In this document: positions 53,704-62,651 of the stretch, piece after piece | Layout of the letters: each line of letters starts with the position of its first letter | Numbering within the stretch: position 1 is the stretch's first letter | Assembly (NCBI RefSeq): GCF_024129355.1 | Contig: NZ_JAMXXP010000002.1 | Coordinates: forward strand, 1 to 64,000 | Reading direction: 5' to 3' | Source of the DNA: Acinetobacter lwoffii | GTDB taxonomy: Bacteria; Pseudomonadota; Gammaproteobacteria; Pseudomonadales; Moraxellaceae | DNA length: 64,000 bases | The notes under the pieces: generated by a model | Database searches by the model: none | What the model was told of the DNA's origin: nothing | The model's input: the letters and a program-made list of their open reading frames with translations, nothing else | Program-made: the position numbers and the translations under genes

Positions 53704-55431
53704 TTATTTGCCTGGTTTAAAGCTGTCCTTAAGATCCAGAATACGGTTAAATACCGGTTTTTCGCTGGAATGATCATATTGATCTGCCACGAAATAACCT
53801 TCACGCTCAAACTGGAAACGATCCTCCGGCTGAGCTTGCGCCAAAGCAGGCTCAATCACGGCCTGAACCACCTTCAATGATTCAGGGTTCAGGTTTGCCA
53901 AGAAGTCATCACCCACTTCTGGATCAGACTCCGTAAACAGACGGTCGTAAATACGCACTTCTGCAGGAACGCCTTTTGTCGCAGATACCCAGTGAATCAC
54001 GCCTTTCACCTTACGACCTTCAGGATTTTTACCTAAAGTTTCAGGATCAATCGAACATTTCAGCTCAACCACTTCACCATTTTCATCTTTAATGACTTCG
54101 TCACATTTGATGACATAGGCATGACGTAAACGGACTTCACCGCCTGGAATCAGACGTTTAAAGCCTTTTGGTGGCTCTTCTTCAAAGTCTTTACGGTCAA
54201 TAAACAGCTCGGTCGTCAGTGGAATAACACGCTCACCCATATCGACATTCGGATGACGTGAATGGGTCAGGTCCATATCGGCTGGCAAGTTGGTTAAAGT
54301 CACTTTTAATGGATTTAACACCGCCATACCACGAGCGGCAGTATTTTCCAGAGACTGGCGAATACAGTATTCCAGCATGGCCACATCGACAATACTGCCA
54401 TCAACCTTCGATACACCAACACGTTGACAGAAATCACGTAGACCTTCAGGCGTGAAACCACGACGACGCATACCGACTACGGTTGGCATACGTGGATCAT
54501 CCCAACCATTTACATGACCACCTTCAACCAGCTTACGCAATTTTCGTTTTGAGGTGATGGTATAGTCCACATTTAAACGGCTAGATTCGTACTGACGTGG
54601 CACGGATGGTGATTTAACTTTTGCCACTACCCAATCATAGAACGGACGGTGATCCTGGAATTCCAGGGTACAGAGTGAATGGGTAATACCTTCAATTGCA
54701 TCAGAAAGTGGATGCGCATAGTCATACATTGGATAAATTTTCCATTTATCGCCAGTCTGATGGTGTTCAGAATGCAAGATACGGTATAAAATTGGATCAC
54801 GCATATGCACGTTCGGTGAAGTCATATCGATCTTGGCACGTAAAACGGCCTGACCTTCTGCATATTCACCGCTGCGCATTTTCTCAAAACGCTCCAGGTT
54901 TTCTGCAACCCTTGCATCGCGTTGTGGCGAGTTCTTGCCTGGCTCAACGAAATTACCGCGGTTTAAACGGATCTCTTCAGGGCTTTGCAAATCCACATAG
55001 GCATCGCCCTGCTCAATCAGCTGAACTGCCCAGGTATAAAGTTGATCGAAATAGCTTGATGCATAACGCGGCTCGCCTTCCCATTGGAAACCCAGCCATT
55101 TCACATCATTGGCAATACCATCCACATATTCCTGCTCTTCGGCATCCGGGTTGGTATCGTCAAAACGCAGGTTACACACACCTTTAAATTCTTCAGCAAT
55201 TCCGAAGTTCAAGCAAATTGCTTTCACATGGCCAATATGTAAATAGCCATTCGGCTCAGGCGGAAAACGCGTCACCACCTGTTGAGTACGACCAGCGGCT
55301 AAATCATCGGTAATGACCTGACGTACAAAGTCCAAGCCTGGTTGTTGTTCTTGCTGCTGCACTGAATCGACTGCATTGTTCTTCTGGGTCGGGTTCTCGG
55401 GCAGAGATGTCACAACATCATTTGGCTTCAT
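53704..55431 (-). CDS. glnS: Glutaminyl-tRNA synthetase
   Basis: Charges tRNA-Gln with glutamine. From the ATG at 55431 it has 575 residues (E. coli 554). The class I signature reads [20 protein letters not shown] near 56-75. The KMSKS-type loop is [11 protein letters not shown], so the usual MSK is TSK, a conservative change. The N-terminal 30 residues (Q-rich [10 protein letters not shown]) are an extension relative to E. coli. A TTG two codons upstream also opens the frame. Confidence 0.96.
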   Translation of the reverse strand: MKPNDVVTSLPENPTQKNNAVDSVQQQEQQPGLDFVRQVITDDLAAGRTQQVVTRFPPEPNGYLHIGHVKAICLNFGIAEEFKGVCNLRFDDTNPDAEEQEYVDGIANDVKWLGFQWEGEPRYASSYFDQLYTWAVQLIEQGDAYVDLQSPEEIRLNRGNFVEPGKNSPQRDARVAENLERFEKMRSGEYAEGQAVLRAKIDMTSPNVHMRDPILYRILHSEHHQTGDKWKIYPMYDYAHPLSDAIEGITHSLCTLEFQDHRPFYDWVVAKVKSPSVPRQYESSRLNVDYTITSKRKLRKLVEGGHVNGWDDPRMPTVVGMRRRGFTPEGLRDFCQRVGVSKVDGSIVDVAMLEYCIRQSLENTAARGMAVLNPLKVTLTNLPADMDLTHSRHPNVDMGERVIPLTTELFIDRKDFEEEPPKGFKRLIPGGEVRLRHAYVIKCDEVIKDENGEVVELKCSIDPETLGKNPEGRKVKGVIHWVSATKGVPAEVRIYDRLFTESDPEVGDDFLANLNPESLKVVQAVIEPALAQAQPEDRFQFEREGYFVADQYDHSSEKPVFNRILDLKDSFKPGK

Positions 55432-55741
55432 GATCAATCATTCACTTCTAAAGTTAAAAAGGGATTAACGAATATTTCATCGTACAAGTTGTACGTATAT
55501 TCATTATCAAAGTTCCTTAGTTTAACTATAGGTGCTTAATCTCTCAACCGCTAACTACGGTATTTGATTTCAATTCACTCATTTTAAAAATTGAAAATAC
55601 AGTAAGCTGCCCAAAACTAAAATATCAACGCTTTACGGAATCAGAAAATGATTCAATTCGCGCCTGTCTGGAATATAACGCCCTGTCTGGCAGCATTTGA
55701 AATGCCTTGATAAATCAACGTATAAATAAGGTATTATTTTT
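55432..55741. promoter_or_regulatory. Divergent region glnS / cyclophilin with a perfect palindrome
   Basis: About 310 bp without a supported gene. The notable element is CGTACAA-G-TTGTACG (55481-55495), an exact 7+1+7 palindrome about 50 bp from glnS, suitable as an operator. TTGATA (55707) and TATAAA or TATTAT (55721-55737) are possible promoter elements for the plus-strand gene, with suboptimal spacing. Confidence 0.45.
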
Positions 55742-55858
55742 ATGCTTTTAACAAAGAAAATAATGTTTTTACTTGCCTTGTCGAATGTAGTTTGCTTATG
55801 CTTCACTCATTCAGAAAAAACCATGGCACTCGTCCATGATCAGGAGATTACACAATGA
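55742..55858 (+). CDS. Possible 38-residue leader/small membrane peptide overlapping the cyclophilin start
   Basis: An ATG-initiated ORF of 38 codons whose stop overlaps the cyclophilin ATG as ATGA (55855-55858). The peptide starts [20 protein letters not shown], a short basic N-terminus and hydrophobic stretch like a small membrane protein or failed signal peptide. Its own ribosome-binding site (AAGG, 11 bases upstream) is poor. It may be chance, but the overlap and hydrophobic pattern make coupling possible. Confidence 0.3.
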   Translation: MLLTKKIMFLLALSNVVCLCFTHSEKTMALVHDQEITQ

Positions 55859-56364
55859 GTTTTCCTCAAGTCGAATTAAACACCAATAAAGGTCGTATTG
55901 TTCTAGAACTCAATGCTGAAAAAGCACCTAAAACCGTAGCTAACTTTTTAGAATACGTACGTGACGGTTTTTATGACGGCGTAATTTTCCACCGTGTTAT
56001 TGATGGTTTCATGATCCAAGGCGGCGGCATGGATGAAAACTTCAAGGAAAAAGCAACACGTGATGCAATCGAAAACGAAGCAGACAACGGCTTGACCAAT
56101 GACGAAGGTACGATTGCAATGGCGCGTACTCAGGCACCGCACTCTGCTTCTGCTCAGTTCTTCATTAACGTGAAAAACAACTCATTCCTTAACCACTCTG
56201 GCAAAACTGCTCAAGGTTGGGGTTATGCGGTATTTGGTAAAGTGGTTGAAGGTATGGACGTTGTGAACGAAATCAAAAACGTACGTACTGGCAACCGTGG
56301 CTACCACGCTGACGTTCCTCTAGAAAATGTAGTAATCGAATCTGCAAAAATCATTTCTGAATAA
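55855..56364 (+). CDS. ppiB: Cyclophilin-type peptidyl-prolyl cis-trans isomerase (PpiB-like)
   Basis: Cytoplasmic prolyl isomerase, 169 residues (E. coli PpiB 164). Active-site blocks are [15 protein letters not shown] near 43-57, [16 protein letters not shown] near 86-101 and [16 protein letters not shown] near 122-137. There is no signal peptide. GGAG lies 8-9 bases before the ATG. A REP-like repeat separates it from lpxH. Confidence 0.93.
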   Translation: MSFPQVELNTNKGRIVLELNAEKAPKTVANFLEYVRDGFYDGVIFHRVIDGFMIQGGGMDENFKEKATRDAIENEADNGLTNDEGTIAMARTQAPHSASAQFFINVKNNSFLNHSGKTAQGWGYAVFGKVVEGMDVVNEIKNVRTGNRGYHADVPLENVVIESAKIISE

Positions 56365-56369
56365 GTTTA

Positions 56370-56464
56370 AATCCTCCCTAACCCTCCTTTAATAAAGGAG
56401 GGAATCACCTTTTATCAAAATAAGGTTTTCCTCCCTTTTTCAAAGGGAGGTCGGGAGGGATTAA
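56370..56464. repeat. REP-like folded intergenic repeat, copy B
   Basis: About 95 bp, same design as 12086-12176. Outer arms AATCCTCCC (56370-56378) and GGGAGGGATT (56453-56462) are complementary. Inside are two hairpins, CCTCCTTTAATAAAGGAGG (56384-56402) and CTCCCTTTTTCAAAGGGAG (56431-56449). It lies between ppiB and lpxH. Confidence 0.75.
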
Positions 56465-56484
56465 ATTAAACAAGGAAAAGATTC

Positions 56485-57204
56485 GTGATCTATCTGTTTA
56501 TCTCAGATTTACATTTGTCACCTGATCACCCTCGACTTGTTCGGGGGTTTTTAGATTTATTAACTGAGTATCAAGATCAAAATACCCAACTGTATATTTT
56601 GGGTGACTGGTTCAATGCCTGGATTGGCGATGACTATAGGTCTACGTGGCTGGACGAGATTGTCACTGCGTTAAAACAGTTTACTCAGGCTGGGAATCAA
56701 GTCTATTTTCAGGCCGGCAACCGGGATTTTGTCTTGGGAAGCAAATTTTTAGCTCGATTTGGCGGGCAGCTTCTTCCTGAAATCGATCAGCTTATTATTG
56801 CTGGAACACGTTTTCGCCTGGAACATGGCGATGCATTATGTACCGATGACGTCTCCTATCAGCGTTTTAAAAAGATTATTCGTCATCCCTGGCTACTGGG
56901 TTTCTTAAGAAAAACCCCGCTTTCATTTCGAACCAGACTGGCCAACCGCTTTCGTCAGCAAAGCCATCAGGCACAACAGTTTAAAAGCTATGAAGTGATG
57001 GATGTCAACCCGCATGCAGTTGAGCTGGTATTACAGGACGTAGATGTACTGATCCATGGTCATACACATCGCGCAGCTATTCATCAACTGGGTCAAAAGA
57101 GAAGAATTGTGCTGGGCGACTGGAAAGAAGACAGTGCAGAGATTCTAGAAATTCAGGAAAATCAAAGTTTTGACACCCTAAAACTAAAAAAGTGGCGATA
57201 TTAA
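56485..57204 (+). CDS. lpxH: UDP-2,3-diacylglucosamine diphosphatase LpxH
   Basis: Hydrolyses UDP-2,3-diacylglucosamine to lipid X in lipid A biosynthesis. It has 239 residues (E. coli 240). Calcineurin-like metal motifs are SDLHLS (7-12), GDWFNAWIGDD (41-51), GNRDFVLG (78-85), HGD (114-116) and GHTHRA (192-197). The start is GTG at 56485 with AAGGAAAAG upstream. Confidence 0.95.
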   Translation: MIYLFISDLHLSPDHPRLVRGFLDLLTEYQDQNTQLYILGDWFNAWIGDDYRSTWLDEIVTALKQFTQAGNQVYFQAGNRDFVLGSKFLARFGGQLLPEIDQLIIAGTRFRLEHGDALCTDDVSYQRFKKIIRHPWLLGFLRKTPLSFRTRLANRFRQQSHQAQQFKSYEVMDVNPHAVELVLQDVDVLIHGHTHRAAIHQLGQKRRIVLGDWKEDSAEILEIQENQSFDTLKLKKWRY

Positions 57205-57217
57205 TCAGCCACTTTTT
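57187..57217 (+). terminator. Terminator overlapping the lpxH stop codon
   Basis: Stem AAAAAGTGGC / GCCACTTTTT with an 11-nt loop that contains the lpxH TAA (57202-57204). Confidence 0.75.
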
Positions 57218-57232
57218 ACGATATTGATCTGC

Positions 57233-57451
57233 TTAACACAGACGATAAAGCTGGTTTACCCCAGTATAGAAACTTTTACCATCGAGATTGAACTGAAATT
57301 CCTCACCCGTTGGCAATTGAATCATTTTACCGACCTCAACCCAGATAAAACCGTCCATTGTATTTTGCTTGCGCTTTAATGGAACCAGTTTCACGTTAAT
57401 TTCATTGCCATCAGCGGCAGTGGCAATATGCCATTCATTGATTTTGATCAA
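57233..57451 (-). CDS. Small protein of unknown function, TTG start
   Basis: A 72-residue ORF, not recognised. Content is polar and beta-rich (GFIWVEVGKMIQLPTGEEFQ, GKSFYTGVNQLYRLC), ending with cysteine. No ATG occurs before residue 32, so the start would be TTG at 57451, with only weak GTGAG upstream. Amino-acid composition looks coding. Confidence 0.5.
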   Translation of the reverse strand: MIKINEWHIATAADGNEINVKLVPLKRKQNTMDGFIWVEVGKMIQLPTGEEFQFNLDGKSFYTGVNQLYRLC

Positions 57452-57773
57452 AATATTTACTCACACGATATGAGCTTTTTGTGACTATATGGAGAGAGAT
57501 TAATAACAACCTAGTTTACATAATAGTTCTATGGTTAGTAGATCTTATTTGAGTTCAAATACTTGAACTAAAAAGTACATCACAATCAGCTTAAAATAAT
57601 AATAGAAGCAAGAACAGTACTTGCTTGAAGTGCAACCAGTGTAAGCTATTTATCCAGCAAAAGCAAAATTACATTGTAATGACAATAGAATGGGATTTTT
57701 AAGAACTTTTTTCATGCTTTGTTAATTATTAGGCTTTTGATTTTTATGATCTAAAATTCATTTTAACGTTATT
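57452..57773. other. 322-bp gap with three perfect short inverted repeats
   Basis: No gene supported. It holds AGTTCAA-ATAC-TTGAACT (57552-57569), AAGCAAG-(7)-CTTGCTT (57606-57626) and the palindrome ATTACA-T-TGTAAT (57668-57680). The rest is AT-rich. Confidence 0.5.
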
Positions 57774-58031
57774 TCATTTCCGTTGATAAACAAAACCTGT
57801 CTTTAAATACCTTAAAATCAATATTAGAGACATGAAACTCAGCCCGAGGTACAGCAAGTTCCACTCTCCCGTCTTTTGATAATTTAGGATCAAGAGAATA
57901 GCATTTAAGGCTACAAACAGTACGTGAATCATAAAAAAGGCTTGTTGCACTCGTCTAGTTTTTTGCTGACGTTGGTTCTCTAAGATGTTCTGCTGTTCTT
58001 GTAAAAATTGTTCTGCATCTTGAAGGTTCAT
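57774..58031 (-). CDS. Small membrane protein with two helices, unknown
   Basis: An 85-residue inner-membrane protein. A charged Gln/Arg-rich N-terminus (EQFLQEQQNILENQRQQKTR) is followed by two hydrophobic segments (about 28-48 and 56-74, VQQAFFMIHVLFVALNAILL and YLGLSFMSLILILRYL). The ATG at 58031 is preferred; an upstream in-frame ATG at 58064 would add 11 residues. Confidence 0.58.
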   Translation of the reverse strand: MNLQDAEQFLQEQQNILENQRQQKTRRVQQAFFMIHVLFVALNAILLILNYQKTGEWNLLYLGLSFMSLILILRYLKTGFVYQRK

Positions 58032-58132
58032 TATGATTTTCTTATGGCTGAATGAATAGCTCATCTAAAGAATTTCCGGTTAAAAATAAACCAAATATCC
58101 AGTTAAGCTATTCATTCAGAATCTCTTGTTGA

Positions 58133-58927
58133 TTAATAACCGCTAGTCGGATTAATCACATTGATATCCTTTTTATATTTCCCCAATAGATCACGCAAGG
58201 AATTCATCAAAACACTGGTATCTACGCCCACTGCTACAAACTCAGTGCCAAGTTCGATATATTTTTGCGTCACTTCATGCTGGGTTGACAGAATTCCTGC
58301 AGCTTTGCCTGCAGAACGAATCCGCTGGATTGCATCAATTACAGCTTTTTGTACTTCAGGATGATTCGGATCACCTTGATAACCCATAGTGGCAGATAGA
58401 TCAACGGCGCCAATAAACACGCCATCAATCCCGTCGATCTGAAGAATAGCATCCAGATTTTCCAGTCCTGTGACCGATTCAATCTGGATTAATAAACAGA
58501 TTTCTTCATGTGCCGTCTGATAATAATTTGGAATGCTGTTCCAGCGGGTGGCACGTGCCAGTGCAGCACCAACGCCACGAATTCCTTCAGGCGGATAACG
58601 GACTGCCCTGACCATGAGTTCGGCCTGTTCCACGGTTTCTACCATCGGAATCAACAGCGTTTGTGCACCGATATCAAGGAGTTGCTTGATCAGTTGTACG
58701 CTACCAATGGGTGGTCGTACCACTGCTTGCGAGGGATAAGCAGCAATACTTTGCAGTTGCGACAAAGTCGTTCTCAAATCACTGGGTGCATGCTCACCAT
58801 CAATCAGCAGCCAGTCATAACCTGCATTTGCCGCAATCTCGGTTCCATAGGCATCTGCCAATCCAATCCATAAGCCGATTTGCTGCTGGGTTTTCAGTTT
58901 GTGTTTAAAGTAATTGGTCACTTGCAT
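58133..58927 (-). CDS. HpcH/HpaI-family aldolase (4-hydroxy-2-oxoheptanedioate aldolase-like)
   Basis: A class II pyruvate aldolase, 264 residues, the length of E. coli HpaI. It has WLLIDGEHAPSDLR near 39-52, metal-binding Glu in LLIQIESVTGLENLDAI near 146-162 and VFIGAVDLSATMGYQG near 170-185. It cleaves hydroxy-oxo-acids to pyruvate and an aldehyde. No 4-hydroxyphenylacetate pathway gene is next to it, so its real substrate is open (2-dehydro-3-deoxyglucarate aldolase is the main alternative). Confidence 0.88.
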   Translation of the reverse strand: MQVTNYFKHKLKTQQQIGLWIGLADAYGTEIAANAGYDWLLIDGEHAPSDLRTTLSQLQSIAAYPSQAVVRPPIGSVQLIKQLLDIGAQTLLIPMVETVEQAELMVRAVRYPPEGIRGVGAALARATRWNSIPNYYQTAHEEICLLIQIESVTGLENLDAILQIDGIDGVFIGAVDLSATMGYQGDPNHPEVQKAVIDAIQRIRSAGKAAGILSTQHEVTQKYIELGTEFVAVGVDTSVLMNSLRDLLGKYKKDINVINPTSGY

Positions 58928-59170
58928 CCGCTAACCTATTTGCATGTTGCTGGCGATGCCTCTTATTAAACGCTTCTCGCTTAAAAGTGCCAATAGACAA
59001 AAACTGGATTTTAATCTGATTTAACTCTAAGTTTTGCTTGAATCCAGCTCAAGATCATCTCAAAACAGGCTTTGCCTGATGCTTTTTTATTATAATAATC
59101 AGGGGATGTGAAAAATGTATATATTTAAAACTTCTACTCGCTGTTTATTTAAAAAGATTGGAGTCCATTG

Positions 59171-59824
59171 ATGGATTTACTCAAGATCACACAGACCCGC
59201 TATACCACTAAAGCCTATGATCCTAGCAAGAAAATCCCAGCAGAACAGTTTGAACGCTTGTTAGAAATTTTGCGTCTGACACCCTCTTCAATCAATATTC
59301 AGCCTTGGCATTTTTTTATTGCCGATCATGATGCAGCCAAACAGCGCATTGCCAAAGCGTTGGTTGGTACTTATGCCTACAATGCACCCAAAGTTCTGGA
59401 TTCATCCCATACCATTTTATTCTGCACCAAAGCCGATATTAATGAGTTGCATCTGGAAAACTTATTGAACCGCGATGATCTCAGTGGCCGATTTAAAGAT
59501 GAATCCACCAAAGAAGGTCAGAAAAATACCCGTGCAGGTTATATTCATTATTATCGTAATGAAAAAGGTGATATTCAGCGTTGGGCTGAAAACCAGACCT
59601 TTATTGCACTCGGTCAAATGCTCTTGGCTGCCGGAATTGAAGGGGTTGATGCCACACCAATTGGCGGCTTTGACGAAGAGATGATTAGTGAAGAATTACA
59701 ACTTGCAGAACAGGGTTTGATCCCTTCTGTATTGCTGACTTTAGGCTATCGCAGTGAAAATGATTTCAATGCCAAACTCCCTAAATCACGTCTTGCCGCT
59801 GAAGATATTTTCACCAAACTGTAA
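59171..59824 (+). CDS. NfsB-like oxygen-insensitive nitroreductase (FMN)
   Basis: A 217-residue FMN-dependent NAD(P)H oxidoreductase, same length as E. coli NfsB. Blocks include RYTTKAYDPSKKIP near 10-23, LRLTPSSINIQPWHFFI near 33-49 and GIEGVDATPIGGFDEE near 157-172. GGAG precedes the ATG at 59171; a TTG one codon upstream is not favoured. Nitroaromatic or quinone reduction is the family role; the true substrate is not known. Confidence 0.88.
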   Translation: MDLLKITQTRYTTKAYDPSKKIPAEQFERLLEILRLTPSSINIQPWHFFIADHDAAKQRIAKALVGTYAYNAPKVLDSSHTILFCTKADINELHLENLLNRDDLSGRFKDESTKEGQKNTRAGYIHYYRNEKGDIQRWAENQTFIALGQMLLAAGIEGVDATPIGGFDEEMISEELQLAEQGLIPSVLLTLGYRSENDFNAKLPKSRLAAEDIFTKL

Positions 59825-59839
59825 GGAATTTATGCTATA

Positions 59840-59862
59840 AAAGGGGTCAAGCGCCCCTTTCC
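59840..59862 (+). terminator. Probable weak terminator of the nitroreductase gene
   Basis: Stem AAAGGGG / CCCCTTT with loop TCAAGCG; the T-run is short and followed by CC. Confidence 0.45.
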
Positions 59863-59930
59863 ATGTCAATTCGGGCCTATTTTTTGCTTTATTTAATTTA
59901 CATCTAATAGAATAACAATAGAGGTCATCT

Positions 59931-60158
59931 ATGTCGCTCCTTACATCCAAATCCCTGAAATTTGAATGCCATCATTGCGATAAAATTTATCTCCAGCACT
60001 ATAAAGAGCAACAGCATCGTTATCCGCACTGTCCAGACTGCCAACAGTCCGGTTTATTGCTTGGACTGGCCGAAGCAGGCGACCTGCTCCGACATCCGAT
60101 TGAATTTGCATCTTCTTATGTCAAACAGACATTGCATAAGCTAGGCAAATCACACTAG
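59931..60158 (+). CDS. Small zinc-ribbon-like protein, unknown
   Basis: A 75-residue protein with two Cys-x2-Cys-type pairs (ECHHCDKIY near 10-17 and HCPDCQQSG near 33-40), a likely zinc ribbon. GAGG lies 6 bases before the ATG. The last 38 bp overlap the 3' end of the convergent DMT transporter gene. Function unknown. Confidence 0.65.
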   Translation: MSLLTSKSLKFECHHCDKIYLQHYKEQQHRYPHCPDCQQSGLLLGLAEAGDLLRHPIEFASSYVKQTLHKLGKSH

Positions 60159-60975
60159 TCAAGCCTAGCAGAAACCCTACAGTACTTGCAGGTTTGAGCC
60201 GCTCTTTAAAGAATACCAGACCTGCTATCACACCAAATACCACCACCAGAATATTCATGCCGGCAAAGACGATCGCCGGTGAATCCTTGAGCAGCATATG
60301 GGCTTTGACATAGAAAGCAATATTGGCAAAATTCAGGATACCCAATAACAGACCAGCGCCGATATTCTGCATCGAGCCCAAGCTTTTATATTTGAGTAAC
60401 AGATAGCCCATCGAAATGATCAGAGCGCAAACAAACATCAGATTCAGCACCACCGCGAATTGCAGGCCAAGACTGGTTGTATATTTCAACAATACATCTA
60501 TCAGTGCATAACCGACCCAGACCAAGCCCAGATATAACATTCCCTGACTGCCCTGTCCTGTACTTTGTCGATGTGAAAACAGAATGCACAGCACTGCGCC
60601 AATACCTAAAGCGATCCCGAGTATTTTCAGCTGATTAAACTGTTCCTGAAAAATAAAATAGGCCGCAGCCAGTGATAAGACTACAGAAAGTCGCTGGGCA
60701 ATTTCGGTTTTTAAAATTCCAGCCGTTTGTAAGGCTTTAGCCAAAAACAAAAATACACTTGGAAGTAAAATACCCAGAGCCAGAATAAGCAACCAAGGCG
60801 TCTGAGACATTGAAATATGCTGAATATCAGGCTTAAACCAGAAAAAACACAAGAGACTGGCTGTCATATAGTTCCAGCTAATCATGTGTATCGGACTCAA
60901 GCCCTTATTTTTGGCGACTTTTAATAATATTGAGACCGCAACGCTGCATAGCGCTGCTGCGAAAATCAGTTCCAT
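60121..60975 (-). CDS. EamA/DMT-superfamily transporter
   Basis: A 284-residue inner-membrane permease with ten hydrophobic helices in two EamA repeats (about 1-135 and 145-284). Ends with the typical VFFKERLKPASTVGFLLGLTSVICLA block. Substrate is unknown; DMT members export metabolites or drugs. Its last 38 bp overlap the end of the zinc-ribbon gene on the other strand. Confidence 0.85.
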   Translation of the reverse strand: MELIFAAALCSVAVSILLKVAKNKGLSPIHMISWNYMTASLLCFFWFKPDIQHISMSQTPWLLILALGILLPSVFLFLAKALQTAGILKTEIAQRLSVVLSLAAAYFIFQEQFNQLKILGIALGIGAVLCILFSHRQSTGQGSQGMLYLGLVWVGYALIDVLLKYTTSLGLQFAVVLNLMFVCALIISMGYLLLKYKSLGSMQNIGAGLLLGILNFANIAFYVKAHMLLKDSPAIVFAGMNILVVVFGVIAGLVFFKERLKPASTVGFLLGLTSVICLAYAMSV

Positions 60976-61009
60976 ATGCTGCTCTTATTCTTGATATTTA
61001 TGAGTCTAC

Positions 61010-61041
61010 AAAAAAGCCCACATTTGCAGTGGGCTTTTTTT
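61010..61041 (-). terminator. Terminator of fba
   Basis: Stem AAAAAGCCCAC / GTGGGCTTTTT with loop ATTTGCA, separating fba from the DMT gene. Confidence 0.92.
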
Positions 61042-61060
61042 ATAAATGATTCACTGGGAA

Positions 61061-62098
61061 TTATTTATAGTGTGACACCATTTTCTCTAAAGAAATTGGG
61101 CGAATCTTGTCTGCATTACCTGCAGTACCGAAAGCTTCATAACGATCGATACAGATTTGCTTCATTGCATCTACAGTTGCGCTGAAGAATTTACGAGGAT
61201 CGAATTCGCTTGGTTTTTCTGCCATCATACGACGCATTGCACCGGTAGATGCTAAACGCAAGTCAGTATCGATGTTAATCTTGCGCACGCCGTGTTTGAT
61301 CGCTTCAACCAGCTGTTCAACCGGAACACCGTAAGTTTCCTTGATGTCGCCGCCATACTGGTTAATCACTGCCAACCATTCTTGTGGCACAGAGCTTGAA
61401 CCGTGCATGACAAGATGTGTGTTTGGAAGTGCTGCGTGAATTTCTTTAATGCGGTCAATCGCAAGAATATCACCTGTAGGTGGACGCGTGAACTTGTACG
61501 CACCGTGTGAAGTACCTACTGCAATTGCAAGCGCATCAACATTGGTATCAGCAACGAAGCTACACGCTTCTTCAACTGAAGTCAGGAGTTGAGAATGATC
61601 CAGTACGCCTTCTGCGCCTACGCCATCTTCTTCACCCGCCATACCTGTTTCAAGGCTACCCAAACAACCGATTTCACCTTCAACAGATACGCCACACGCA
61701 TGTGCCATTTGAACTGTACGGCGAGTCACATCAACGTTATATTCATATGAAGTTGGTGTTTTACCGTCTTCACCCAGTGAACCGTCCATCATTACTGATG
61801 AAAAGCCTAACTGGATTGAACGTTGACAAATGTCAGGGCTCGTACCGTGGTCTTGATGCATTACCACTGGAATATGTGGCCATTCTTCAATTGCAGCCAA
61901 AATTAGGTGACGCAAGAACGGAGCGCCTGCATATTTACGCGCACCCGCAGATGCTTGTACGATAACAGGTGAATTGGTTGCATCTGCTGCAAGCATAATT
62001 GCACGCATTTGTTCTAAGTTGTTTACGTTAAATGCTGGTACGCCGTAAGCATGTTCGCCGGCGTGATCCAAGAGCTGGCGCAATGAAATAAGAGCCAT
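61061..62098 (-). CDS. fba: Fructose-bisphosphate aldolase, class II
   Basis: Zinc-dependent cleavage of fructose 1,6-bisphosphate into two trioses in glycolysis/gluconeogenesis. It has 345 residues, the CbbA-like class II size. Metal and substrate blocks are [11 protein letters not shown] near 80-90, [20 protein letters not shown] near 100-119, [13 protein letters not shown] near 136-148, and GTSHGAYK near 197-204. GGGAGGA ribosome-binding site. Acinetobacter typically lacks phosphofructokinase, so gluconeogenic use is likely (established for the genus, not shown here). Confidence 0.96.
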   Translation of the reverse strand: MALISLRQLLDHAGEHAYGVPAFNVNNLEQMRAIMLAADATNSPVIVQASAGARKYAGAPFLRHLILAAIEEWPHIPVVMHQDHGTSPDICQRSIQLGFSSVMMDGSLGEDGKTPTSYEYNVDVTRRTVQMAHACGVSVEGEIGCLGSLETGMAGEEDGVGAEGVLDHSQLLTSVEEACSFVADTNVDALAIAVGTSHGAYKFTRPPTGDILAIDRIKEIHAALPNTHLVMHGSSSVPQEWLAVINQYGGDIKETYGVPVEQLVEAIKHGVRKINIDTDLRLASTGAMRRMMAEKPSEFDPRKFFSATVDAMKQICIDRYEAFGTAGNADKIRPISLEKMVSHYK

Positions 62099-62170
62099 AA
62101 TATCCTCCCAGTGAATGCCCCATATTCTACATGTTCAAAGGTTTCAATTCAGCAACAAATAACACTATTT

Positions 62171-62200
62171 AAAAAAAATCCCTGCATTTGCAGGGATTTT
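62171..62200 (-). terminator. Terminator of the small lipoprotein gene
   Basis: Stem AAAATCCCTGC / GCAGGGATTTT with loop ATTT; A-run on plus at 62171-62178 gives the U-tract. Confidence 0.92.
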
Positions 62201-62217
62201 GTGTCACATCAGCCAGA

Positions 62218-62496
62218 TTAAGGTGCTACAGGCTCTGAAGTCGCAGTAACTGACTCGTCTGCAGTCGCTTCATCGGCTGGCGCATTGGCAACTTCAGCTG
62301 GAATATCGGTATTTTTTTCATCTAAAATTGGCTGATCAATGGCGTCAATGGCGGCTTGCTGTTCTGGAGTTACAGTCTGATCCGCCACTGCTGCCGAGCT
62401 TTCTGCTTCAGCTTCTGGTGCGCTTTCCTGTTTTGCACATGCAGTCAGTGCCAGAGATGCTGCTAATAATACTGCCGTAGTTAACTGTTTTTTCAT
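62218..62496 (-). CDS. Small acidic lipoprotein, unknown
   Basis: A 92-residue probable lipoprotein. The signal peptide MKKQLTTAVLLAASLALTAC ends in a lipobox (LTAC) with Cys20 as the acylated residue. The mature part is short, disordered-looking, Ala/Glu/Asp-rich (APEAEAESSAAVADQTVTPE). Function unknown; it lies between pgk and fba but has its own terminator. The ATG at 62496 is used in place of a GTG one codon before. Confidence 0.8.
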   Translation of the reverse strand: MKKQLTTAVLLAASLALTACAKQESAPEAEAESSAAVADQTVTPEQQAAIDAIDQPILDEKNTDIPAEVANAPADEATADESVTATSEPVAP

Positions 62497-62605
62497 CACG
62501 TATTCTCGTCATTTGGTGATTTAATGACTGCATCTTATGACAGATTTATTGCATTTTAATGACGAAGCCATGAAGGGTAAGTTTTCACTGTCAAAAAAAT
62601 GACAT

Positions 62606-62635
62606 AAAAAAAAGCTGGCACTTGGCCAGCTTTTT
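62606..62635 (-). terminator. Terminator of pgk
   Basis: Stem AAAAAGCTGGC / GCCAGCTTTTT with loop ACTTG, just downstream of the pgk stop. Confidence 0.92.
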
Positions 62636-62651
62636 AGCTTAGGACATGCCA

